Of a stretch of 64,000 nucleotides of DNA, positions 44,278 through 52,062 are shown in pieces. Source of the stretch: Vampirovibrio sp. Its GTDB lineage: Bacteria > Cyanobacteriota > Vampirovibrionia > Vampirovibrionales > JAJTHC01. Position 1 is the first letter of the stretch; the number at the start of each line of letters is the position of its first letter. The DNA is taken from contig JACEUU010000003.1 in NCBI GenBank assembly GCA_024998755.1, positions 744,001 to 808,000 on the forward strand. Reading direction: 5' to 3'. The position numbers were made by a program, and so were the translations under genes. The notes beneath the pieces are model-generated. The model was given only the letters and a program-made list of their open reading frames with translations. It was not told the DNA's origin and ran no database searches.

Positions 44278-45999
44278 TTGACCAACACACTACCGCCCGA
44301 AGATAAGTACTACAACCAAGAATTAGAGCTACTGCTAGAAATTCTACCCCACGAAATGGTAGAAACCCTACGAAACCACGGGCTAGACAACCTAATTGAA
44401 ATAGTACTAGACCTAGGCAGACCCCCTGAAGCCCGCTACCTAGATAAAACCTACCTAGAACTAGGCGAAACCCCCATAACCCAAGAAGAAATAGCCTTCG
44501 TCGTCAACAACATCGGAGCGTTTTCACGGGATAACCGGTCAGGGATTGCTAGAACATTGCATAGAATTAGTGCCATCCGTAACCGCCAAGACGTTATTAT
44601 CGGGCTAACGTGCAGAGTAGGCAGGGTGGTGCTAGGCACCATTTCCCCCATCGAAGATGTGGTACGCTCTGGCAAAAGCATCTTAATTTTAGGCAGACCC
44701 GGTGTGGGAAAAACCACCAAGCTTCGGGAAATGGCGAGAATGATGGCAAATGAAGTAAAAAAGCGAGTCGTCATTGTCGATACTTCCAACGAAATCGCCG
44801 GCGATGGAGATATTCCCCACCCCGTAGTTGGGCGTGCTAGAAGAATGCAAGTAAAAGACCCTCTAGACCAGCAAGCAATCATGATTGAAGCCGTGGAAAA
44901 CCACACGCCCGAGGTTATTGTCATTGATGAAATAGGCACAGAAGCAGAAGCCCAAGCTGCTAGAACCATCGCTGAACGAGGGGTTACATTAATAGCCACC
45001 GCCCACGGTAGCCAGCTTGAAAGCCTCATTAAAAACCCCGTGCTTTCCGATTTAATTGGCGGTATACAAAGCGTTACCTTGGGCGATGAAGAAGCCAGCC
45101 GCAGGCAAACCCAAAAAACTATTTTAGAACGAGAAAAAATGCCCACCTTTGATGTGTGCATTGAACTGCAAGACCACGACACGCTAGCCATTTACCATGA
45201 TGTAGCCAAAACGGTGGATGGGTGGTTAAAAGGCTACGTTGTAACGCCCGAAATTCGTAAAATTGATAGTACCAGTGGCAAAACTCGTATTCTAAAAACC
45301 AACGTTCGGGCATTGACCGATAAAATTGAACCCAAAGCGTCTATTGCAATGGCAGATACCCAGCCCGAAGCCCTTTCTTCCGCCCAAGCTTCCGTGGGAA
45401 GAAGCACGGCACTGGTGCAACAACGGTATTTGAAAACCTTCAAGGTGTTTCTATACGCCATTACGCATAGTTTTTTCGAGCGGATTTTAGAACGCCTCCA
45501 GCTTCAACACCTGATTGTGGTTACTGAAAAAATGCACGAAGCCAACGCCGTGGTTGCTTTAAGAGGGCACGCCCGCCCCGGTGGAAAAGTGCTTCGGCTA
45601 GCCCAAGATTTTGAAGTGCCTATTTTTTACGCCAAAACTAACACCCAGCCTCAAATTCAACGGGCGTTAAGGGAAGCATTAGAAGGGTCTACCATTGGGC
45701 AACAGCTGATTGAAAAATTGATGGATGAAGCCGGTGAAACAGCCCCCATGGTGGTGTGGTTACAATCTGCCGAGGCAGAAGCCCCTGAATTTGAACGAGA
45801 AACTGAACAAGCCCTTAGTGAAGTGATGGTTTCGCTGGAAAAGTTAAAAGAATCTGGCAAGGCGGTGGAATTGTTGCCACGGCGTTCCTATATAAGAAGG
45901 TTGCAACATGAATGGGTGGAAAAGCAGGGTTTTACCTCTGTTTCAGTTGGGGCAGAGCCTGAACGCAGGTTGAAGCTATTACCCGCTAAAGGCAAGTAG
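44278..45999 (+). CDS. Ycf45/SpoIIIAA-like ATPase with C-terminal R3H-like domain
   Basis: A 573-residue protein. An N-terminal region with NIGAFSRDNRSGIARTLHRIS precedes a P-loop ATPase: Walker A ILGRPGVGKTTKLREM near residue 137, VIVDTSNEIAGDGDIPH, and Walker B PEVIVIDEIGTEAEAQAA. This is the stage III sporulation AA/Ycf45 family found in Firmicutes, cyanobacteria and plastids. The C-terminal end (RSYIRRLQHEWVEK then VSVGAEPERRLKLLP) resembles an R3H nucleic-acid-binding domain. The start is TTG at 44278 with AGGGA upstream. The precise role is unknown. It is followed by a strong terminator. Confidence 0.85.
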   Translation: MTNTLPPEDKYYNQELELLLEILPHEMVETLRNHGLDNLIEIVLDLGRPPEARYLDKTYLELGETPITQEEIAFVVNNIGAFSRDNRSGIARTLHRISAIRNRQDVIIGLTCRVGRVVLGTISPIEDVVRSGKSILILGRPGVGKTTKLREMARMMANEVKKRVVIVDTSNEIAGDGDIPHPVVGRARRMQVKDPLDQQAIMIEAVENHTPEVIVIDEIGTEAEAQAARTIAERGVTLIATAHGSQLESLIKNPVLSDLIGGIQSVTLGDEEASRRQTQKTILEREKMPTFDVCIELQDHDTLAIYHDVAKTVDGWLKGYVVTPEIRKIDSTSGKTRILKTNVRALTDKIEPKASIAMADTQPEALSSAQASVGRSTALVQQRYLKTFKVFLYAITHSFFERILERLQLQHLIVVTEKMHEANAVVALRGHARPGGKVLRLAQDFEVPIFYAKTNTQPQIQRALREALEGSTIGQQLIEKLMDEAGETAPMVVWLQSAEAEAPEFERETEQALSEVMVSLEKLKESGKAVELLPRRSYIRRLQHEWVEKQGFTSVSVGAEPERRLKLLPAKGK

Positions 46000-46032
46000 G
46001 TTTAACTACTGCCTAAAGAAAAAGCAGTTAGG

Positions 46033-46070
46033 ATCCCCGACGAACGATTTAAGCGTTCGTCGGGGATTTT
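46033..46070 (+). terminator. Terminator after the Ycf45-like gene
   Basis: Arms ATCCCCGACGAACG and CGTTCGTCGGGGAT, 14 bp perfect, with a 7-base loop and a short T-run, 33 bases after the stop. Confidence 0.9.
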
Positions 46071-46254
46071 GTTACAGGGGGGCAATTTTTTAGATGATTG
46101 TTTTTTTATTTCTATAACCTTTTTTGTAGCGATAAATTCTAAATAATTAACCCGCACACCCAAAAGATGTTTCTGTTTTAATCCTTACAGCTCCAATTAT
46201 AAATTTTTTTACTCTTTAATGAACTAATAATAACAAAAGGGAATCCCTACAGCT

Positions 46255-47514
46255 ATGCGTACCATGATTGTAAAATTCGTTCGGTTACTCGTTATTCTAA
46301 CCATTGTTATTGGCGGAGGTTGGCTATTATACCAATTAGTAACCAGTGCCAAATCATACCAAGGTTTCGTTAACGGAAAAATCATCCACCTACGCCCCCC
46401 CATCAAAGGGCAAATTACACTAGAAAACATCAGCGTTGGGTTACCCCTACATAGCGGGCAACTGCTAGGCAACATCGAAAACGATCGTTCCTACGAGCTA
46501 GTAACCGAACAACAAAAACTAGCCCAAGCCCTTAGCACCAACCGCAAACAACTAGAAATTTTAGAAAATAGATTAATTACAAGGCAACACCGCCTAACCA
46601 AACTACAAAACGAATCGCATCAACAAAAAGATTTAAGAATCCATTTTGAAAATCACAATGTTTCCGCCGTGCAAGCCGAACTAGACCAAGCCATTAAAGA
46701 CGCAAAACGCTATGAAACATTGGCTAAAAAAGGCTTCGCCCCAGTACAACAAGCCGAAGAAAAAGTAAAAGAAGTGAAAAAACTTCAAGCCAAACTTGGG
46801 GTTGAACAATCTAAAGCCAACGCCGCACAAGCAGGCGTACAAGTAGATGGGGCTATGAACAAAGGTTACGCAGACCAACGCATTTACGAAATTGAAACAG
46901 AATTACTATACCAAGAAAGCGAACGGGAGCGCCTAAAAGCCGAAGCCGAAACGCTAACTTCCCAACTAGCCACGTTAGATGAATCGTTAGAAAAGTTGAA
47001 AAACTTCAAGTTAGAAGCCCCCGTAAACGGTGTTGTATGGAGCTTAGGTGCTAACAACCACGAATACGTAACCAACGAAACCGAAGTCGTCCAAATTTTG
47101 GATTGCGACCATTTGTGGATTGATACCTATGTGAACGAACAACAAGTAAGCGAATTAGATTACAACAAACCCGTTGAAGTAAAACTAATTAGCCAACCTG
47201 AATTAGGTGCCATGAAAGGCGAAGTTATTTTGGTAAGAACAGGGGTTGGACGCGTTGAAGTAAACGAAGGAGTCGCTCTACCCAAAGAAAACCAAAAAAG
47301 CCAAGCGATGGTTAGGGTGAGTGTGGCATGGCCTAAACGCCCCGATGCTCATCAATCATGCTATGTAGGTAGCAGCGTAGAAACCACGTTTGCGAAAAAG
47401 CCTTTCCAGTGGGGATTACCTCGGAAAACCGATGACACCCAACCATTTATCAACAAAAAAGAAGTTGCCACAGAACCTAAAACTGTTGTAAACACTGAAC
47501 ATAAACCTTCGTAG
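46255..47514 (+). CDS. HlyD-type membrane fusion protein next to cellulose synthase
   Basis: A 419-residue protein with an N-terminal membrane helix (about residues 7-29) and a split lipoyl-type domain: KIIHLRPPIKGQITLENISV on one side and LEAPVNGVVWSLGANNHEYV on the other. Between them is a long coiled coil (about residues 80-250). The C-terminal beta-barrel LWIDTYVNEQQVSELDYNKP is typical of HlyD adaptors. It lies 264 bases before the cellulose synthase gene on the same strand. Cyanobacteria pair a HlyD-like protein with a cellulose synthase (XcsB/XcsA type), so a role in glucan export is a reasonable inference. Confidence 0.88.
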   Translation: MRTMIVKFVRLLVILTIVIGGGWLLYQLVTSAKSYQGFVNGKIIHLRPPIKGQITLENISVGLPLHSGQLLGNIENDRSYELVTEQQKLAQALSTNRKQLEILENRLITRQHRLTKLQNESHQQKDLRIHFENHNVSAVQAELDQAIKDAKRYETLAKKGFAPVQQAEEKVKEVKKLQAKLGVEQSKANAAQAGVQVDGAMNKGYADQRIYEIETELLYQESERERLKAEAETLTSQLATLDESLEKLKNFKLEAPVNGVVWSLGANNHEYVTNETEVVQILDCDHLWIDTYVNEQQVSELDYNKPVEVKLISQPELGAMKGEVILVRTGVGRVEVNEGVALPKENQKSQAMVRVSVAWPKRPDAHQSCYVGSSVETTFAKKPFQWGLPRKTDDTQPFINKKEVATEPKTVVNTEHKPS

Positions 47515-47545
47515 ATTTTCTATAATACTAATCAAAATCTTAATT

Positions 47546-47662
47546 CGGGAGACCACGAGGGTCTCCCCCTACGAACAGAAAATTTATAGAATACTGTAGG
47601 GGCAACTCTTGTGGTCGCCCTCCTGACATCTTGAAACGGGAGGGTTTCAAACCCTCCCCTAC
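47546..47662. repeat. Three GTAGGGG-family palindromes between hlyD and cellulose synthase
   Basis: 47546-47572 (CGGGAGACCACGAGGGTCTCC then CCCTAC), 47596-47621 (GTAGGGGCAACTC...GTGGTCGCCC) and 47637-47662 (CGGGAGGGTTTCAAACCCTCCCCTAC). The arms differ from copy to copy yet still pair. They lie in the putative operon leader of the cellulose synthase. Confidence 0.75.
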
Positions 47663-47778
47663 AGAGAGAACATCACAAAAACGCATTTTTTAGAAAACAA
47701 CCGCGTTTATTAGAAAATCTTTACCTCTATTGTAAAAACCATTGCTAGCACCCCCACTAAAAGGTTAAAATCACCACT

Positions 47779-49818
47779 ATGATGATGTCTATTCCCCTTG
47801 ATCCACCCCAATTTTCCGCAGATTTTATGCTAATACCTACCGCCTGTTGCCTCGTGTGGATTTTAGCTATCACGAACCTAAAAGACGATAAATCGTTCTG
47901 GGTAAGGTTGCTAGCCATGCTACCCATGGTATTTATTTGCGTACGCTACCTAACATGGCGGTTAACTGATACCATCGTGTGGAATAGCGGTGATATTTCT
48001 ACCGTCATCAGCTTATTGGTTGTAGTGGCTGAACTTTACGCTTTTTTCGTCAACACCTTTTCCAGTTGGACGTTGTTCCTAATGAAAAGCAACCGAAGCC
48101 CTCAAGCAGATAAAATGCAAGTAGCCGTATACGAAGGCACATTCGCCCCGATGGTAGATGTGTTTATTGCCACCGTAAACGAACCCGATAGCATTTTACG
48201 CCGTACCATTACGGGTTGCTTGAATATGGACTACCCCAACAAACAAATATGGGTGCTTGATGATGGTAGACGAGCGTGGGTAAAAGAACTAGCCGCCGAA
48301 TTAGGGGTTGGTTATTTTGACCGTGCTGATAACAAACACTTTAAAGCCGGAAACGTAAACAACGCCCTATGGCAAACCCACAATGAATTCATTTCCTTTT
48401 TTGATGCCGATTTTGTACCCAGCCCTCAGTTTTTACACAGAGTGCTAGGCTTTTTCCAAGACCCTAACATCGCCTTAGTGCAAACCCCGCAAAGTTTTTA
48501 TAACCCGGATTTGGTTGAAATGAACCTCGGGATTCAACGAGGTATGACCAACGAACAAGATTTATTCTTCCGAGGCATTCAACCCGGTCGGGATTTCTTC
48601 AACGCCGTTATTTGTTGCGGTACATCCTTCGTAGCCCGAAGAGCTCCCCTAGAAGCCCTAGGCGGGATGCCCACCGAAACCATCACCGAAGATTTAATGA
48701 CATCCGTTTACCTGCAAGCCGATGGGTACGAAGTGGTTTACCTTAACGAAGCAATCAGCTTTGGGGAAGCCCCAAACCGGTCTGTAGACCACCTAAAACA
48801 ACGCATCCGCTGGGCAAGGGGTATTTTGCAAACCCTGTATACCGCCGTAAACCCCCTTACCTGCAAAGGGTTAAACATCTTTCAACGCTACTTCCACTTA
48901 ATTGGGTCGCTTTACTGGACGACGTTCCCCGCCCGCCTGTTTTTGATGATGTTACCGCTAGCCTATATGCTATTTTCCATTCAAACCATGAATGCTACCG
49001 TAGATACTATGCTTTCCTTCTTTCTACCTTACTACCTCGGGTCTATGACGCTATTTAGCTGGTTCAACCGTGGTCGGCGTTCGCCCTTTTGGTCTGAAGT
49101 ATATGAATTTATCCCCATATTCGCTCTGATTCCCAACGTTTTCGCCACCTTTATTGACCCCTTCGGGCTTGGCTTTAAAGTAACACCCAAAGGCGTTACC
49201 ACCAACAAAATTATGCCCAATTGGGATGTTATTATCCCCTGCCTAGTGGTGATTGGCTTACACACCTACGGGTTATTACGCCTTGGTGCAATGTGGTCGT
49301 GGGAAGCAGGCAACCCCGCCTTAATGCTGAACTTAGTATGGTCTTTGTATGCCATGCTGATTTTCTGGATGGTCTGCCTAGCCTGCGTAGATGTTCCCCA
49401 AAAACGAGAAGATATTCGGTTTGACCAGCAATGGCAAGCCACTCTTCAACTAGGTAGCTATAGCGTTAACCTAACCACAGCAGATATTTCAGAATCTGCC
49501 ACACGGTTAACGCTTAGCAAACAACTGTTGAAGGAACTACGCTCCCATGCCAATAAAATAGCAACCCTTAGTTTCCCTGAAATGGGTATTGAACAAGTGC
49601 CTGTAGAACTTCGAATTATGGAAGGCGGCGGTAAAAAAGACCTTAGCCTACTATGCCTATGGGAAAAATTACCCCAAGCCTATTACGCCTTACTGCTTCG
49701 GCATATGATTATGAGGCTTGAAGCCGGTTGGGAAGACCGAAAAGTTTCCGAATGGCACTTTGCGTGGCAGTTTTTAAAATCGCCGCTGCGGATGCATTCG
49801 TTGACGAGTACGACGTAG
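47779..49818 (+). CDS. Cellulose synthase-like glycosyltransferase (GT2)
   Basis: A 679-residue BcsA-like enzyme. N-terminal membrane helices are followed by the catalytic domain with IWVLDDGRRAWVKELA, SFFDADFVPSPQFLHRVLG (DxD), TITEDLMTSVYLQ (TED) and QRIRWARGILQTL (QxxRW), the full processive GT2 set. Further membrane helices follow. The C-terminal part (TRLTLSKQLLKEL, LSFPEMGIEQVPVELRIMEG) may be a PilZ-like barrel, but the RxxxR c-di-GMP motif is not seen. Three tandem ATG codons open the gene. It probably makes cellulose or another beta-glucan with the HlyD partner. Confidence 0.93.
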   Translation: MMMSIPLDPPQFSADFMLIPTACCLVWILAITNLKDDKSFWVRLLAMLPMVFICVRYLTWRLTDTIVWNSGDISTVISLLVVVAELYAFFVNTFSSWTLFLMKSNRSPQADKMQVAVYEGTFAPMVDVFIATVNEPDSILRRTITGCLNMDYPNKQIWVLDDGRRAWVKELAAELGVGYFDRADNKHFKAGNVNNALWQTHNEFISFFDADFVPSPQFLHRVLGFFQDPNIALVQTPQSFYNPDLVEMNLGIQRGMTNEQDLFFRGIQPGRDFFNAVICCGTSFVARRAPLEALGGMPTETITEDLMTSVYLQADGYEVVYLNEAISFGEAPNRSVDHLKQRIRWARGILQTLYTAVNPLTCKGLNIFQRYFHLIGSLYWTTFPARLFLMMLPLAYMLFSIQTMNATVDTMLSFFLPYYLGSMTLFSWFNRGRRSPFWSEVYEFIPIFALIPNVFATFIDPFGLGFKVTPKGVTTNKIMPNWDVIIPCLVVIGLHTYGLLRLGAMWSWEAGNPALMLNLVWSLYAMLIFWMVCLACVDVPQKREDIRFDQQWQATLQLGSYSVNLTTADISESATRLTLSKQLLKELRSHANKIATLSFPEMGIEQVPVELRIMEGGGKKDLSLLCLWEKLPQAYYALLLRHMIMRLEAGWEDRKVSEWHFAWQFLKSPLRMHSLTSTT

Positions 49819-49836
49819 TTGGTTTTTTCTAAAATC

Positions 49837-50224
49837 GATTGTCGTTTCTAGCTTCAGCTGGCTGGTTTGTTAGGGGGAGTGAGGAATCCCTCCTCACCCT
49901 AGCCCTCTCCCTTAGGGAGAGGGGACGAGTACTCATACCATTTCAAGGATTGAATGTCGTACCCACCAGTAGGAACGACCATCGCTTTTGCTCTGCAGTC
50001 GTCGATGCGTTCCGTCCACCGAAGGGGCAAAAAGAACATCCCGCCGTCAATGCCCTTCTGGTGGCATAGGCGGGTGGCTTTTTGGGGGTCTTTAGGGGCT
50101 TGCCCCTGAATTCGTGGGGGATTGTTAAGGGGGTTCTCGAACAAGAACCCCCTTAACACCCACCAGCTAAACTAGGAACGACCATCGATGAGAGAATAGG
50201 ACAGTTAATCTTTAATTGGTATTA
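49837..50224. repeat. Family A long copy plus inverted fragment
   Basis: 49837-49875 carries an inverted copy of the family A inner segment (ATCGATTGTCGTTTCTAGCTT). Then comes the GAGGGCTAGGGTGAGG repeat in inverse form, then a full long family A element (about 49937-50224, ending TTAATTGGTATTA). Its last bases contain the stop codon of ldpA. The closest relative is the 10740-11012 copy. Confidence 0.8.
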
Positions 50225-51216
50225 AAAAAACTTTCGACAAACGCGGTGGCTTCACGCATGGCAGATTCACTTGCTAAGCCCGCTACTTTTTTACGAGCGA
50301 TAGTACCCACCCCAACACCCCAAATGGTTGACTGCTGAAAACCAGCATCCGTACTTGTTACTACTAATGCTGGGGTATTTAGGTTAATGCCCCCTGAAAT
50401 CGTAACGGGGTATTGTGGTTTATAGTGTTGTAATACCTGTAATGCCCCTTCTATGGCGGGTTGTGAAGCTAATGCTTCTTCAGAACCCGACATGGGCTTG
50501 CCATCAATTTGCAACAGAGGGTATCCATCTACTGAAGCCACTAACGCTTCAAACGCCTGTAGATAATCCACCCAAACTTTAAAAGAACGAGCCTCATTCG
50601 GACGGAAACACAGAGAAATAAGCTTACCAGTAAAGTCTTGCCTGCAATCTTCAAAGCATTTTCGCAAAGAATCGAAATCTAAGGCCTGGGTATGCAATTC
50701 CACCGCATTTACCCACGGATTACTTAAAATAGCCTGTAAGGGTTCTGGTAGTTGGGTTTGGGGTATCCATGTAAAGGCATCTGTCGGGCAAACGGGTACA
50801 CACCGCCCACACCCATAGCATTTGGGTAAATCAACCGCCAATTGTTCAGGCAGCGTGGCATCGAGTGCTAACGCATCTGTTGGGCATTTGGGAAGGCAAA
50901 GTCCGCAAGCGATGCAGGCTTCTGGTTTAACGGCAACTTTGCGAAAATGCGGGTCGCCATCTAAATCTAAGCTGACCATAAGGGCGGGCAATTGAGCTGA
51001 AGGGTTTACCTGCTGATAAGCTTCAAATACCTTAATAACGCACGTCAATACATCGGGATGAGGGGCGATATCTATACAGGAAATACCGGCTGGTAGGTAA
51101 GCTTCCACCAGTGGACCGATGGTGGGTAAATCCGTAAAGCTAGCCCCGCAGATGAGCTTAAAAAACGTTGGGTGAGCTAATACTTGTTGCGGGTTTAATT
51201 GATGGTTTTCAGTCAT
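50212..51216 (-). CDS. ldpA: LdpA-like ferredoxin-domain protein
   Basis: A 334-residue protein. The N-terminal FFKLICGASFTDLPTIGPLV block, then ISCIDIAPHPDV, matches cyanobacterial LdpA, an Fe-S protein that feeds redox state to the circadian clock. Two 4Fe-4S motifs follow: CIACGLCLPKCPTDALALD and CYGCGRCVPVCPTDAFTW. The C-terminal half (YPVTISGGINLNTPALVV, then VGVGTIARKKV) is the LdpA C-terminal domain. In a non-photosynthetic organism its role is open. Its stop codon lies within a family A repeat. The wHTH gene ends 6 bases upstream, so they are likely cotranscribed. Confidence 0.85.
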   Translation of the reverse strand: MTENHQLNPQQVLAHPTFFKLICGASFTDLPTIGPLVEAYLPAGISCIDIAPHPDVLTCVIKVFEAYQQVNPSAQLPALMVSLDLDGDPHFRKVAVKPEACIACGLCLPKCPTDALALDATLPEQLAVDLPKCYGCGRCVPVCPTDAFTWIPQTQLPEPLQAILSNPWVNAVELHTQALDFDSLRKCFEDCRQDFTGKLISLCFRPNEARSFKVWVDYLQAFEALVASVDGYPLLQIDGKPMSGSEEALASQPAIEGALQVLQHYKPQYPVTISGGINLNTPALVVTSTDAGFQQSTIWGVGVGTIARKKVAGLASESAMREATAFVESFFNTN

Positions 51217-51222
51217 GATTGG

Positions 51223-51957
51223 TTATTGAACGGGCTGATCCCATCCGAAGCAGGAAAGGTAGCTACCCGCACCAACCGAACGAGCAATGCCATGTTTCAC
51301 CAAGTACGAAACCCGTGCAGAAATTTCAGAAAGGGTAACGGTTTCAAAGGTTTCACCTGTTTTTGGTACTGTAACGCCTTGCTCAATCAAATACTGACGA
51401 ATTTGTTCCGTAGTGGCTTGCCCACCTTGGTAAACAATCGCTCGGAAAATTTCGTAGTTGATGGAATCCTTCCGCTTCAAAATGGTATCGCCCTGTTTAA
51501 AGGCTAGTTCGGGCAGGAACATCCCATCGCTAGAAGGGGGTAATAAGGGTAATTGGCGTTTGATGGTTTTATTTTTAACGGCATTTTTCGTTAAAGCTGA
51601 AGCCTCCGACGCTTGATTAGGCTGTTCCTGTATGAAGGTTGTTTGGTGTAATGCAACAACGGTAGCTTTATTAGTGGTAGGCAATAACAATGCAGATAAA
51701 CTACTTTTTAACCCCAATAGGCGTTGGCGTTTTTGCTTCAGAGCTTGGAGTTGTTCCAAGGCTTGTTCTAGTTGTTCAATTTGTGGGGCTAGTTCAGCTA
51801 ATTCGGCTTCGGCTTCGGTTAGCAAGGCTTCAAGGCGTTCACTAGCCGCTAACGAGGCGTTGTTGGCAATGGCAGGCAATAGGTTTTCTAAAATTTTAAC
51901 AGCAGGTGTTTCATTGGAAGCAGGGGGCATCATCATTAGTTGGGCAATCGACATCAT
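51223..51957 (-). CDS. Coiled-coil protein with C-terminal winged-helix-like domain
   Basis: A 244-residue protein. Residues 35-85 form a Leu/Glu/Gln-rich coiled coil (EAEAELAELAPQIEQLEQAL). A Ser/Thr-rich linker leads to a C-terminal domain from about 155 (ILKRKDSINYEIFRAIVYQG, TTEQIRQYLIEQGV, ISARVSYLVKHGIARSVGAG), which reads like a winged helix. The start has two tandem ATGs, and three more come eight codons later. It is immediately upstream of ldpA and probably cotranscribed with it. A regulator is inferred; no DNA target is known. Confidence 0.7.
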   Translation of the reverse strand: MMSIAQLMMMPPASNETPAVKILENLLPAIANNASLAASERLEALLTEAEAELAELAPQIEQLEQALEQLQALKQKRQRLLGLKSSLSALLLPTTNKATVVALHQTTFIQEQPNQASEASALTKNAVKNKTIKRQLPLLPPSSDGMFLPELAFKQGDTILKRKDSINYEIFRAIVYQGGQATTEQIRQYLIEQGVTVPKTGETFETVTLSEISARVSYLVKHGIARSVGAGSYLSCFGWDQPVQ

Positions 51958-52062
51958 ACAGTAATAGGTAACTCATTTGGTCTATTTAGATAACAGGCTT
52001 AATCGCTTACTTTAGTTTAGCTAAAGTGCACCATTTAGGCAACTGCTTTCAATAGCAGTGTG

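Noticed and set aside
44451..45191. 246-residue minus-strand ORF
   Set aside because: Antisense to the Ycf45-like ATPase, which has clear Walker motifs on the plus strand.
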